DNA of 64,000 nucleotides from Amnibacterium kyonggiense (GTDB lineage Bacteria > Actinomycetota > Actinomycetes > Actinomycetales > Microbacteriaceae), in NCBI RefSeq assembly GCF_004364555.1, contig NZ_SOAM01000003.1, positions 578,264 through 642,263 on the forward strand, read 5' to 3'. Shown here piece by piece: positions 21,140-29,986 of this stretch. Position 1 is the first letter of the stretch, and each line of letters opens with the position of its first letter. The notes under the pieces were generated by a model. That model saw only the letters and a list, made by a program, of their open reading frames with translations, was not told the origin of the DNA and searched no databases. The translations under genes and the position numbers were made by a program.

Positions 21140-21189
21140 GGTTCGCGGATACGGAGATCCGGTCCACCGGATCTCCGTATCCGTGAACC
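21140..21189 (-). terminator. Terminator hairpin, ACGGATACGGAGATC family
   Basis: Arms 21140-21162 and 21167-21189 pair over 23 bp with one G-T position and a 4-nt loop, between the monooxygenase stop and the cyclase start. The arm is shared with 43510-43567 and, as a single copy, 50505-50527. Confidence 0.65.
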
Positions 21190-21192
21190 CGA

Positions 21193-22572
21193 TCAGCGCT
21201 GGAGGGCGGCGCCGAAGTGGTTCGACAGGTGCGGGCCCGTGCCGATGAGCTGCTCGCGGAGCGTGCCGGTGGAGGGCTCCTCAGGCAGACGGCCGCGGCG
21301 GCGGAGCTCGGGGACGACCCAGTGCGCGAAGTCCTCGAGGTCCGTGGGCGCGAAGATCGGCTCGAGCAGGAACCCGTCGAGGTCGGTCTCGTCCATCAGG
21401 CGCTCGAGCTCGTCGGCGACCTCCGTCACCGAGCCCGTCACCTGGAAGCCGCGGGTACCGCGGCCCTTCAGCTGGTCGAGGATCTGCCGGACGGTCGGCG
21501 CGGGGCTGCCGTCCTTCGGGAGGAACCGGTCGATGTTGCTCTGCCCCAGCTGCCCGACCTTGCCGTCGGCCACGATCTGCTCGAGCGACCGGTCCGGGTC
21601 GAGCGACAGCAGGTCGATGCCGGTGTTGCCGGAGTAGAGGACGTTCACGACCTCGTCGGTCTGCAGGGCGTCGAACTCCGCCCGCTGCGCCACGGCCGCC
21701 TCGTGCGTCTCCCCCACAGTCACGGTGACGCCGACCATGATCCGGATCGAGTCGGGGTCGCGGCCCTCCTCGGCGGCGCGGGCGCGGATGTCCGCCACGT
21801 TCGCCTTCGTCGCGGCGACGGTCGTGCCCTGGACGAAGACGCACTCCGCGTTGTGCGCCGCGTAGGCGCGGCCGCGGGCGGAGGTGCCCGCCTGGAACAG
21901 CACGGGCGTGCGCTGCGGGGACGGGACGGTCGCGTACCAGCCGCCGGAGCGGTAGTACTCCCCCGCGTACTCGATCTCGTGCACCTTGTCGGGGTCCGCG
22001 TACCGGACGGCCTCGCGGTCCTCCTCCACGGCCCCGTCGTCCCACGCGGTCTGCCAGAACCGCAGCGCGAGCTCGAGGTACTCGTCCGCCTGGTCGTAGC
22101 GGTCGTCGTGCTTGCGCATCTCGTCGTGGCCGAACAGCCGCGCGATCGTGTCCTGGGAGGAGCCGGTGACGATGTTCCAGCCGATCCGGCCGCCGGTGAG
22201 GTGGTCGAGGGTGGAGAAGGTGCGCGCGGTCTGCACCGGGTGGTCGAGCCCGGTGCCGGAGGTGAACACGAAGCCGAGCCGCTTCGTCTCGTACGCGAGC
22301 ACGGGGATGAGGTAGCTCGGGTCGATGCCCGGGAAGTTGATGCCGCCGGTCACGGACAGCGGGTGGAGGCGCCCCTGCACGGTCGGGTACCCGTAGCCGC
22401 CCGCGAAGAAGAGGAAGTCGAACCCGGCGTCGTCGAGGAGCTTCGCGACCTCCACCCAGTACGTCGGGTCCGTGTACTCGATCGACCGGCTCCGCGGGTG
22501 CGGCCAGCTGAGCGTGCCGCCCACCTGCACCGCCGCCACCTCGAACACCCCGAGTCGCATGCGCTTGACCAT
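21193..22572 (-). CDS. LLM-class FMN-dependent monooxygenase, NtaA/SnaA/DszA type
   Basis: A 459-residue bacterial-luciferase-like TIM barrel of the two-component NtaA/DszA group, which uses FMNH2 from a separate reductase to oxidise its substrate. Seen are SWPHPRSRSIEYTDPTYW near the N-terminus, GWNIVTGSSQDTIARLFG, the VLFQAGTSARGRAYAAHNAECVF segment and a C-terminal GTRGFQVTGSVTEVADELERL. Start ATG follows GAGGAGG. Last gene of the ABC importer-nucleoside hydrolase cluster, 83 bp after the hydrolase. The substrate is unknown; the context suggests a heterocycle or nucleoside-derived compound. No flavin reductase is in the window. Confidence 0.87.
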   Translation of the reverse strand: MVKRMRLGVFEVAAVQVGGTLSWPHPRSRSIEYTDPTYWVEVAKLLDDAGFDFLFFAGGYGYPTVQGRLHPLSVTGGINFPGIDPSYLIPVLAYETKRLGFVFTSGTGLDHPVQTARTFSTLDHLTGGRIGWNIVTGSSQDTIARLFGHDEMRKHDDRYDQADEYLELALRFWQTAWDDGAVEEDREAVRYADPDKVHEIEYAGEYYRSGGWYATVPSPQRTPVLFQAGTSARGRAYAAHNAECVFVQGTTVAATKANVADIRARAAEEGRDPDSIRIMVGVTVTVGETHEAAVAQRAEFDALQTDEVVNVLYSGNTGIDLLSLDPDRSLEQIVADGKVGQLGQSNIDRFLPKDGSPAPTVRQILDQLKGRGTRGFQVTGSVTEVADELERLMDETDLDGFLLEPIFAPTDLEDFAHWVVPELRRRGRLPEEPSTGTLREQLIGTGPHLSNHFGAALQR

Positions 22573-22655
22573 CGTTCCTCCTCACTTCGTCCACGGACGG
22601 TCCCGGGGCCCGATCCGCTCGTACCTCGACCGACGGGTCGGGCGGAGCGGTCGGG

Positions 22656-23507
22656 TCAGCTCGAGACCGGAGTCAGTCCGGCCGCGATGCGGTCGGCCAT
22701 CGCCGTCCGCGCCGCGGCCGCATCCACGTCGATCGCGATCCGCACGGTGCCCGGACCGTCGACGATGCGGACGGCGCCCGAGTCCGCCACCTCGACCGCG
22801 ACCGGCGGCGTGAACGCGAACAGGTCGGGCTGCAGCAGCGCGAGCGCGGTCAGCGGGTCGTGCGGGACCTCGACGTCCTCGTCCCAGCGGGCCATCCACG
22901 CCCGCATCTCACGGGCGATGACGGCGCCCAGCTCCCCGCACGCGGCGAAGCGCCCGATCTCCGGATCCGCGAACGTCACCCGCCGGGTGACGTCCACGCC
23001 GACGACCGTGATCGGCAGGCCGGAGCCGAGGACGCGTCGCGCGGCGACCACGTCCGACGCGATGTTGTGCTCCGCCGCGTCCGGGTCCGCCCAGTCGCCG
23101 CCCATGACCGTGATGCCGGCGGGCTCGAGCCCCGCCCCCAGGGCCACGGCGACCGTGGTGAGTGGCGCGATGGCGAGCAGGTCGGCGCCGGCCCCGCGGT
23201 CGAGGAGCAGCTGCGCGCCCGTCGTCGTCGCGTCCTCGGCGGGCAGGTCGCCGTACGCGACGCCCTCGATGCCGGCCCACCACACGTCCCTGCCCGACAG
23301 CGGCGTCGGCTCGCCCGGCGCCACCAGCACGTCGCGGCCGGTCAGCACCGCCATCCGCCGCACGATGCGCGCACGGAGGTCGACGTCGCCGTACGTGGTG
23401 CTGACGCCGAGCAGCTCGACCTCCGGGGAGCCCCAGAGCAGGGCGAGGGCGAGCTCGTCGTCGACGTCGGAGCCGAGGTCGGTGTCGAGGAGGATCGGGA
23501 GCGGCAC
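22656..23507 (-). CDS. Nucleoside hydrolase (IunH family)
   Basis: A 283-residue ribohydrolase. The N-terminal Ca2+-binding aspartate cluster is DTDLGSDVDDELAL (family DTDPGIDDA), followed by GVSTTYGDVDLRA and a GVDVTRRVTF segment with the C-terminal HDPLTAL site. The family splits the N-glycosidic bond of ribonucleosides to base and ribose. GTG start at 23507 lies 6 bp after the ABC permease stop, so it is part of the transporter operon and probably acts on the imported compound. Confidence 0.88.
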   Translation of the reverse strand: MPLPILLDTDLGSDVDDELALALLWGSPEVELLGVSTTYGDVDLRARIVRRMAVLTGRDVLVAPGEPTPLSGRDVWWAGIEGVAYGDLPAEDATTTGAQLLLDRGAGADLLAIAPLTTVAVALGAGLEPAGITVMGGDWADPDAAEHNIASDVVAARRVLGSGLPITVVGVDVTRRVTFADPEIGRFAACGELGAVIAREMRAWMARWDEDVEVPHDPLTALALLQPDLFAFTPPVAVEVADSGAVRIVDGPGTVRIAIDVDAAAARTAMADRIAAGLTPVSS

Positions 23508-23513
23508 CGGCGA

Positions 23514-24392
23514 TCAGCGACCGGTGGACTTGCCGGCGTCAGGGCCCCACTCCGACAGCACCGCGGCCTCGATGATCGCGGTGATCGTGTAGAAGACGAC
23601 CGAGACGACCGTCACGAACACCGTCGACGCCCAGATGAGCTGGTAGTCGAACGCCGCCTTCGCGGTCACGACCGTGCCGCCGAGGCCCGCGCTCGTGAAG
23701 AGGTACTCGTAGAGCATCGCGCCGGTGATCGCGCCGGGTACCGCGATGCGCATCGAGGCGAAGAAGTGCGGCAGCGCCGTCGGGACGGCGACCTTGCGCA
23801 GCACCGTGAACCGGCTGCCGCCGTACACGCGCACGAGGTCGACGGACTGCTGGGAGACGGACCGGAGGCCGACCGTGATGTTCACGAGCAGCGGGAACAG
23901 CACGACGACGGTGCCGATCAGGGCCGCGGTGACGGCGCCGTTGCCGAAGATGATGTAGATGACCGGCGCCATCGCGAGCAGCGGCACCGTGCGGAGCAGC
24001 ATCGCGATCGGCATGAACATGAACTCGATCGGCCGGAACATCGTGAACAGGACCGCGATGAGCGCCGAGAGCGGGACACCGACGAGGAAGCCGATCGACG
24101 CGTCCTGCAGCGTGACGCCGAGGAGGCGGAACAGCGTGCGCTGGTGGCTCGCCGCGGTGCCGCCGTCGCCGTCCTGGGTGAAGTACTTCCAGACGTCGAG
24201 CGGGCCCTTCGTGATGAAGGACGAGATGTTCGACGTGCTGATCGCGATCTGCCACAGCACGACGAGCACGAGGAGGGACAGGAGGATCGTCCCGACCGTG
24301 ACGCCGGTGCGCCGCGCCGTGTAGGCGATCGCCGCCCGGGCGGATGCGGAGACGACCGGGCCGCGCGCGGTGGTGCCTGCTGCCGTGGTCAT
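23514..24392 (-). CDS. ABC transporter permease, SsuC/ThiX (BPD) type
   Basis: A 292-residue inner-membrane permease with about six helices and the binding-protein-dependent transport loop (YGGSRFTVLRKVAVPTALPHFFASMRIAVPGAITGAML, about residues 180-220). It starts with ATG overlapping the previous permease stop by one base. Pairs with the preceding permease as a heterodimer beside the ATPase and the NMT1-type binding protein. Import substrate probably a small heterocycle, nucleoside or vitamin precursor. Confidence 0.92.
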   Translation of the reverse strand: MTTAAGTTARGPVVSASARAAIAYTARRTGVTVGTILLSLLVLVVLWQIAISTSNISSFITKGPLDVWKYFTQDGDGGTAASHQRTLFRLLGVTLQDASIGFLVGVPLSALIAVLFTMFRPIEFMFMPIAMLLRTVPLLAMAPVIYIIFGNGAVTAALIGTVVVLFPLLVNITVGLRSVSQQSVDLVRVYGGSRFTVLRKVAVPTALPHFFASMRIAVPGAITGAMLYEYLFTSAGLGGTVVTAKAAFDYQLIWASTVFVTVVSVVFYTITAIIEAAVLSEWGPDAGKSTGR

Positions 24393-25264
24393 CAGAACGC
24401 CGCCTTCCCGCGGTCGCCCGCGGCCCACGGGGTGAGCAGCCGGCCGATGCGGTCGATCAGGAAGTACGCGAGGCCCGCGATGGCGCCAGAGGTGAGGGCG
24501 AGCACCCACACGCGCGTCGCGTCGTTGTAGAACTGCGCGTTGAGCAGCAGGATCCCGATCCCGGAGTCGACGCCGACGAGGAAGTACTCGCCGAGCACCG
24601 CGCCGAGGAACGCGGCGGGCGCCGCGATCTTCAGAGCCGCGAGGAAGCTCGGCAGGGCGGCGAAGAGCCGCACCTTCCGCACCTGCGTGAAGCGGCTGCC
24701 GCCGTAGGCGCTGACGACGTCGAGCTGCGTGCGGTTCGCGGACTTCAGGCCGAGGATCGAGCCGATCACCGTCGTGAAGATGACGCTGAGCGCGGCGAGG
24801 AAGACGCTCGTCACGCGCGACCCGGCCTGCGTCATGATCGCGACGAGCGGGCCGATCGCGGTGAGCGGGAGGCAGGAGGTGACGACCGCGAGCTGCGTCG
24901 CGAAGCCCTCCGACCGCGGGTTGAGCAGCACGATCAGGGCGAGCACGATCGCGATCGCGTTGCCGATCAGGTACCCCTCGCCGGCGGCGAGGCTCGTCGC
25001 GCCGATCGCCTGCCAGTAGGAGGAGTCGCCGAACGCCTTGCCGAACAGCAGGATCACCTCGAGCGGCGTCGGGATCGCGCCGCTCCGGCCGAGGCTCGTC
25101 ACCGACAGGATCCACCACACGAGCACGATGAGCACGACGCCCATCACGCCGCCGACCCAGGCGGGCGTCGCCGCGAGCCGCCGGCCGAGGCCGCGCGACG
25201 GCCGCGCCCCGGGGACGCCGCCGTCGACGACGATGCTGTTGGCGGCCTCCGCGAGCTCAGTCAT
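24392..25264 (-). CDS. ABC transporter permease, SsuC/ThiX (BPD) type
   Basis: A 290-residue permease with about six helices. The coupling loop reads [38 protein letters not shown], closely matching its partner. Its ATG at 25264 overlaps the ATPase stop by 8 bp. Same operon and role as the following permease; the two are sequence-related and probably arose by duplication. Confidence 0.92.
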   Translation of the reverse strand: MTELAEAANSIVVDGGVPGARPSRGLGRRLAATPAWVGGVMGVVLIVLVWWILSVTSLGRSGAIPTPLEVILLFGKAFGDSSYWQAIGATSLAAGEGYLIGNAIAIVLALIVLLNPRSEGFATQLAVVTSCLPLTAIGPLVAIMTQAGSRVTSVFLAALSVIFTTVIGSILGLKSANRTQLDVVSAYGGSRFTQVRKVRLFAALPSFLAALKIAAPAAFLGAVLGEYFLVGVDSGIGILLLNAQFYNDATRVWVLALTSGAIAGLAYFLIDRIGRLLTPWAAGDRGKAAF

Positions 25265-26090
25265 CCGCCCCGCCCCGGCCGCCGAACAGGATCTCGGAGA
25301 GCCGGTCGACGTAGGCGTGGAACTCCGGGGTGCGCATCAGCTCGGGCACGCGCGGCCGCGGCAGGTCGATCTCGACGACCTCCGCGATGCGGCCGGGCCG
25401 GGCGCTCATGACGGCGACGACGTCGGACAGGAACACGGCCTCGCTGATGCCGTGCGTCACCATCAGCGTGGTCGCCGGGCGCTCCGTCCAGATGCGGAGC
25501 AGCTCGACGTTCATCCGCTGCCGGGTCATGTCGTCGAGGGCGCCGAACGGCTCGTCGAGCAGCATGATGCTCGGCTGCACGACGAGGCAGCGAGCGATCG
25601 AGACACGCTGCCGCATGCCGCCCGACAGCTGGGCGGGCTTCGCGTGCTCGAAGCCGCGGAGGCCGACCAGGTCGATGAGGCCGTCGACGAGCGCGTCGTC
25701 CGCCTTGATGCCCGCGACCTCGAGCGGGAGCCGGATGTTCTTCTCGACCGTGCGCCACGGGAGCAGCGCCGAGTCCTGGAACGCGATGCCGATCGAGTGG
25801 TCGCGCTGGATCTCCGCGGCCGTCCGGCCGTTCACGAGGATCGAGCCCGTCGTCGGCGACTCGAGGCCGGCGAGGATGCGGAGGATCGTCGACTTGCCGC
25901 AGCCCGACGGCCCGAGCAGCGAGAGGAACGAGTCCTTCTTCGTGCCCAGGTCGACGTCCGAGAGCGCCTGGACGGACTTCCGCCCGAGGGAGAAGGTCTT
26001 GGTGAGGCCCTGGATGTTCACCCCGGAGGCGAGCTCCGGGTTCCCGGCAGGGTCCGACGTCGCGACCGCGGTGCTCGTCACGATGCTCAT
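25257..26090 (-). CDS. ABC transporter ATP-binding protein (SsuB/ThiZ type)
   Basis: A 277-residue nucleotide-binding subunit: Walker [14 protein letters not shown]-loop FQDSALLPW, signature [13 protein letters not shown], Walker [13 protein letters not shown] and H-loop [10 protein letters not shown], all intact. The first about 30 residues form a variable tail. ATG at 26090 is 35 bp after the binding-protein gene. Energises uptake by the two downstream permeases. Confidence 0.94.
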   Translation of the reverse strand: MSIVTSTAVATSDPAGNPELASGVNIQGLTKTFSLGRKSVQALSDVDLGTKKDSFLSLLGPSGCGKSTILRILAGLESPTTGSILVNGRTAAEIQRDHSIGIAFQDSALLPWRTVEKNIRLPLEVAGIKADDALVDGLIDLVGLRGFEHAKPAQLSGGMRQRVSIARCLVVQPSIMLLDEPFGALDDMTRQRMNVELLRIWTERPATTLMVTHGISEAVFLSDVVAVMSARPGRIAEVVEIDLPRPRVPELMRTPEFHAYVDRLSEILFGGRGGADD

Positions 26091-26125
26091 TCTGAAGCCT
26101 CCTCCCTCGCGCCGGTCGGTCCCGC

Positions 26126-27268
26126 TCAGCTCGCGCTGGGGCTCGGGATCGTGAACGTGGTCTTGAGGTCCGGGTTCTCCTTGTAGACCTCGTCGAGCAG
26201 GCTCAGGTCGAAGAGCTTGTCCGCGGTGATGTCGTAGCCCATCGCGGCGAGGGACTTGATGTTCTCGTCGATGAGCGCCTGCGTCATCGTGAACAGGCCG
26301 TTCGTGTTGACGTCGGCGGTGAGGATGAGGCCGTTCTGCGCCTCCGCCTCCAGCGTCTGCTCCTTGACGTCGAGGTCCTTGCCGAAGTTCGCGCCCTTGC
26401 CGTACTTGTTGGCAGCGAGCTCCGCGGACTTCGCCGGGTCCTTGACCGCGTCGGTCCAGCCCTGGATCTCGGCCTTGAGGAAGGCCTTCAGCAGCGGGCG
26501 CTTGCTGTCGATCGTGTCCTGGAGCACCGTGAACGTCTCCGCGACGAACGGCAGCCCGTTGTCCGCGAAGCCGAGCACGACGGGCTTGTGTCCCTCCGCC
26601 GCAGCGAGGATCGGCTCGTTCGTGATGTAGGACATGTGCGCGTCGTACTTGCCGGAGACGAGCGGGGCGATGTCGAAGCCGGTCGTGACGATGGTCACGT
26701 CGCTCTTCGCGATGCCGTTCGCCTTCAGGAACCCGTCGATGATCGTCTGGTTCGCGCCGGCCTGGACGCCGAGCTTCTTGCCCTTCAGGTCCGCGACCGT
26801 CCGGATCGGCGTGCCGTCCTCGAGCGACATGAGGCAGAACGGGTTCTTCTGGTAGGTCGTGCCGATGACCTTGAGGGGCGCGCCCTTGATGATCGAGGGG
26901 GCGGTGGCGATCGGCGCCGACAGGCCGACGAGCGCCTTGCCGGAGATGATGATCTCCTCCGCCGTCGTGCTGCCGGAGCCGCCGGCGAGGAGGTCGACCT
27001 TGTCGAAGCCGGCCTTCTCGTAGTAGCCGTTCTCGGTCGCGAAGAACTCGCCCGCGAACTCGATGTTCTTGATCCAGGAGAGCTGGATGGCGATGGTGCC
27101 GTAGTTCGCCGCCGCACCGCTCGAGGAGCTGCCGGAGGCGCCGGTCGACGAGTCGCCGCCGGAGCAGGCGGCGAGGAGGGCGGTCGTGCCCACGGCGCCC
27201 GCCGCGACCCCGCCGAAGCGGAGGAAGGCGCGGCGGTCGAAGGCGGCGGGGATGGTGGAGTTCGGCAT
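26126..27268 (-). CDS. ABC transporter substrate-binding lipoprotein, NMT1/THI5-like
   Basis: A 380-residue extracytoplasmic binding protein. The leader has a twin-arginine-like RRAFLRFGG and ends in lipobox LLAAC, so it should be anchored by a lipidated Cys. The mature part starts with a Ser/Gly linker and [30 protein letters not shown], the NMT1-type fold used by pyrimidine-precursor (ThiY), riboflavin (RibY) and related importers. Start ATG at 27268. First gene of the importer operon, 121 bp downstream of the adenosine-deaminase-family gene. Confidence 0.92.
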   Translation of the reverse strand: MPNSTIPAAFDRRAFLRFGGVAAGAVGTTALLAACSGGDSSTGASGSSSSGAAANYGTIAIQLSWIKNIEFAGEFFATENGYYEKAGFDKVDLLAGGSGSTTAEEIIISGKALVGLSAPIATAPSIIKGAPLKVIGTTYQKNPFCLMSLEDGTPIRTVADLKGKKLGVQAGANQTIIDGFLKANGIAKSDVTIVTTGFDIAPLVSGKYDAHMSYITNEPILAAAEGHKPVVLGFADNGLPFVAETFTVLQDTIDSKRPLLKAFLKAEIQGWTDAVKDPAKSAELAANKYGKGANFGKDLDVKEQTLEAEAQNGLILTADVNTNGLFTMTQALIDENIKSLAAMGYDITADKLFDLSLLDEVYKENPDLKTTFTIPSPSAS

Positions 27269-27389
27269 GCGGGTCCTCGGTGTGCGGGGGGACGGGTGCT
27301 GTGTCCCGGCGACGGTATCCACGGCGGGTTTCGCCCACGTTTCGGCGCGGTCACGATCACCGGCTCCCCGGCGGTGCGCGCCGCCGCGG

Positions 27390-28391
27390 TCACCGCGAGG
27401 GCGCTCGACCGGCGAGCAGGGAGGCCGCCGCGTGCCGCTCGCTCGGCGTCAGGAACGCGGCCTCGAGCGCGTCCGTGTCGAGCCGCGCCAGCTCCTCGGC
27501 GGTGAAGCCGAGCCGCTCGCGCAGGATCCGCCGCTCCGCGGAGAGCGGCGAACCGGTCTGGACCGGGTTGTCGTCGCCGAGCACGAGGCGGATGCCGGCG
27601 CCGAGGAACGTCCGCGCCGGATGGTCCTCGACGCGGGCGATCGCGCCGGTCCAGACGTTCGAGCTCGGGCAGATCTCGACGACCAGCCCCTCGTCCGCGG
27701 CGAGGGCCATCGCGCGCGGATCCTCCGCGAGGTGCGCGCCGTGCCCGATCCGGCGCACGCCGAGCTCCCGGACCGCGTCGGCGACCGCGCCCGGCCCGGC
27801 GGCCTCCGCCGCGTGGCAGGTGAGCCCGAGCCCCGCCGCGGCCGCGATCCGGAACGAGCGCGCGAACGGCGCGTGCGCCGGCCAGCGCGACTCGTCCCCG
27901 GCGAGGTCGAACCCGGTGACGCCCTCCCCCGCCGCGACCGCGGCGGCACGGGCGACCGCCTCGTTCGTCGCCGCGTCGTGGTTCCGGAGGGCCGCGATCA
28001 CGATCCCGGCGGGCATCCCGGTCGCCGCAGCGCCCTCCCGCGCGCCGGTCGCGGCGGCGCGGACGACCTCCTCGAGGCCGTGCTCGTCGGTGACGTGGGT
28101 CGCGGGACCGAAGCGCAGCTCGAGGTGCGCCTGCCCGTCCGCGGCCGCGTCCAGGACGGCCTCGTAGGCGACCCGGCGCACGGCCTCGGGATCGCGGAGC
28201 AGCGGGTAGCTCGCCGCGACGCAGGCGAGGTAGGCGGTGAGGTCGCCCGGCTGCTCGAGGCGGAGGGCGGCCGCCCAGCCGCGCGGCGGCTCGGGAGCGC
28301 CGAGTCGCCGCGCCAGCTCCGCGGCCGTACCTGGCCGCACGCGCCCCTCGAGGTGCGAGTGGAGGTCGAGACCGACCGTCGCGTCCGTCAC
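27390..28391 (-). CDS. Adenosine deaminase family protein
   Basis: A 333-residue amidohydrolase-fold deaminase. Zinc-site residues are in HSHLEG (about residue 11-16), the CHAAEA motif (His-x-x-Glu), IGHG and the VLGDDNP aspartates. Adenosine and adenine deaminases share these, and substrate choice cannot be read from sequence; the next gene, a nucleoside phosphorylase, argues for adenosine or a modified purine nucleoside. Start GTG 28389-28391 overlaps the phosphorylase stop (GTGA), so the two are coupled. Confidence 0.88.
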   Translation of the reverse strand: MTDATVGLDLHSHLEGRVRPGTAAELARRLGAPEPPRGWAAALRLEQPGDLTAYLACVAASYPLLRDPEAVRRVAYEAVLDAAADGQAHLELRFGPATHVTDEHGLEEVVRAAATGAREGAAATGMPAGIVIAALRNHDAATNEAVARAAAVAAGEGVTGFDLAGDESRWPAHAPFARSFRIAAAAGLGLTCHAAEAAGPGAVADAVRELGVRRIGHGAHLAEDPRAMALAADEGLVVEICPSSNVWTGAIARVEDHPARTFLGAGIRLVLGDDNPVQTGSPLSAERRILRERLGFTAEELARLDTDALEAAFLTPSERHAAASLLAGRAPSR

Positions 28392-29164
28392 GCCGGGTCG
28401 CCCAGACCGAGCGCGACCGCCGTCTCGAGGGCCGCCTCGATGCTCGCGGTCCAGCCGGCGCGCAGTGCGTCCTTCGTCCCGGAGTAGAGGCTCGCGCCGT
28501 CGACGAGGTTGCTCGAGCAGGCGCAGATCATTCCGGCGCGCACGCCGCGGAGGCGGGCGACGACGTAGAGCGCGCTCGACTCCATCTCGATGTTGAGGAT
28601 GCCCTCCCGGCGGAGGCGTTCGATCCACTCCGGCCCCTCCGCGTAGAACGCGTCGTCGCTCGCGTTGAGGCCGTTGAAGGCGCGGACCCCCTCGCGCTCC
28701 GCGATGCGGGCCGCCTGGCGCTCGAGCTCGATCGTGATCGGCAGGTCGGGCACCGCGGGGTAGCCCGGGTGGACGTACGCCGCCGTCGTCCCGTCGTTCC
28801 GGAGCGTCCCCTCGCTGACGAGCAGGTCGCCGGGACGCACCCCGGGCTGCACGGCGGCAGAGCTGCCGACGCGGATCATGCTCGTCACACCGACCCGGAT
28901 CAGCTCCTCGGCGGCGATCGCGGTGCTCGGGCAGCCCATCCCGGTCGAGGTCGCGGTGATCCGGACGCCCTTGTAGGTCCCCACGACCGTGCGGTGCTCG
29001 CGCTGGTGCGCGACCTCCTCCACGTCCGTGAGCAGGTCCGCGATCATCGCGACGCGGAACGGGTCGCCCGGCAGCAGCGCCACGGAGCTCACCTCGCCCG
29101 GGGCGACCCCGATGTGGTACTGCCGCTCGCCCTGCCCGACGCTGCTCTTGTCGACCGTGCTCAT
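28388..29164 (-). CDS. Purine-nucleoside/uridine phosphorylase family
   Basis: A 258-residue phosphorylase of the NP-I family, of DeoD/Udp trimer-hexamer type: YHIGVAPGEVSSVALLPGDPFRVAMIA (phosphate loop GDPFR), TSTGMGCPSTAIAAEELI, IRVGSSAAV and NIEMESSALYVVA (ribose-binding Glu-Met-Glu). It splits ribonucleosides with phosphate to free base and ribose-1-phosphate. ATG at 29164. Coupled to the deaminase gene, suggesting a salvage or catabolic pair. Divergent from the HAD gene with a 40-bp gap. Confidence 0.9.
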   Translation of the reverse strand: MSTVDKSSVGQGERQYHIGVAPGEVSSVALLPGDPFRVAMIADLLTDVEEVAHQREHRTVVGTYKGVRITATSTGMGCPSTAIAAEELIRVGVTSMIRVGSSAAVQPGVRPGDLLVSEGTLRNDGTTAAYVHPGYPAVPDLPITIELERQAARIAEREGVRAFNGLNASDDAFYAEGPEWIERLRREGILNIEMESSALYVVARLRGVRAGMICACSSNLVDGASLYSGTKDALRAGWTASIEAALETAVALGLGDPA

Positions 29165-29191
29165 GCCGTCCTCCCTGCCGTGGTGCGCGGG

Positions 29192-29197
29192 TAGCGT
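29192..29197 (+). promoter_or_regulatory. -10 element TAGCGT of the HAD phosphatase gene
   Basis: TAGCGT ends 7 nt before the GTG at 29205, placing the transcription start on or next to the start codon. Confidence 0.45.
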
Positions 29198-29204
29198 ACG
29201 GACG

Positions 29205-29870
29205 GTGCGTTCCGATCCTGTTTCGTCGATCGAGCGCATCGTGGTCCTCGACCTCGACGGGACGGTGGCGGTCGGCGACGACCCCGTCCTCGTCTACTTC
29301 CGCGGCGTCGCGGGCGGCGACGCCGACGAGGCGTTCGCCCGCTGGGTCGAGACCGGCGAGGGGCATCGCGACGGCTACGCGCTGGTCGCCGACTGGGCCG
29401 CGTCGCACCGGGTGGCGGAGCACGTCCGGGCCGCTGCGTACGCGGCGAGCCGAGCGGCCCTGCACAGCGGGGAGGCGGCCGTCGCCGCGCCGGCGGGGCT
29501 CGCCGACCTGCTGCGCGACCGGCCGCGCGGCGTGCGCTGCGTGCTCGTGACGAACGCTCCCGTCGACGGGATCGAACCGCTGCTCGAGCGGCTCGGCGTC
29601 GCCGGCCTGCTCGACGCGGTGGAGGGCGACGCGGGCAAGCCCGCCGGCATGCCCGCGGTGCTCGAGCGGCTCCTCGGCGAGGCGGGCCTCCCGGCGGACC
29701 GGCTGCTGTCCGTGGGCGACGTCTGGCGCAACGACCTCGAGCCCGCCGCGGCGATCGGCGCGGCGACGGCGTTCATCGACCGGTTCGACCGCGGCGAGGG
29801 CTCGCCGACGTTCCGCGCGCGGACCCTGGAGGCGCTGATGCCCGACGTCGAGCGGTGGTGGAGCGCGTGA
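29205..29870 (+). CDS. HAD-superfamily hydrolase
   Basis: A 221-residue phosphatase-like protein. Motif I is VVLDLDGTVAVGD (nucleophile Asp and acid Asp), motif II VLVTNAP, motif III Lys in GDAGKPAGMP, motif IV SVGDVWRNDLEPA. Substrate unknown; being beside nucleoside phosphorylase and deaminase, a sugar or nucleoside phosphate is plausible. I chose GTG 29205 because a -10 TAGCGT sits 7 nt upstream and earlier codons would lie upstream of the transcription start. Coupled by GTGA overlap to a 36-residue micro-gene. Confidence 0.82.
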   Translation: MRSDPVSSIERIVVLDLDGTVAVGDDPVLVYFRGVAGGDADEAFARWVETGEGHRDGYALVADWAASHRVAEHVRAAAYAASRAALHSGEAAVAAPAGLADLLRDRPRGVRCVLVTNAPVDGIEPLLERLGVAGLLDAVEGDAGKPAGMPAVLERLLGEAGLPADRLLSVGDVWRNDLEPAAAIGAATAFIDRFDRGEGSPTFRARTLEALMPDVERWWSA

Positions 29871-29977
29871 CGTTCCTGGTGATCGGCGGTCTGCTGCTCG
29901 GGATCGGCGCCGCCACGTTCATCGCGACCCGCGTCGCGCGGCTCGTCGCGTACCTCCGCCGCCGACGCGGCCGCTGA
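29867..29977 (+). CDS. 36-residue single-pass membrane micro-protein, unknown
   Basis: The GTG 29867-29869 overlaps the HAD stop as GTGA and opens a frame of 36 codons ending in TGA. It encodes MTFLVIGGLLLGIGAATFIATR followed by a basic tail with RRRRGR. That is one hydrophobic helix with a positive C-terminus, typical of inner-membrane micro-proteins. It ends 9 bp before the convergent otsB stop. No family recognised; supported by overlap, composition and filling of the gap. Confidence 0.45.
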   Translation: MTFLVIGGLLLGIGAATFIATRVARLVAYLRRRRGR

Positions 29978-29986
29978 AGCTCGGGC

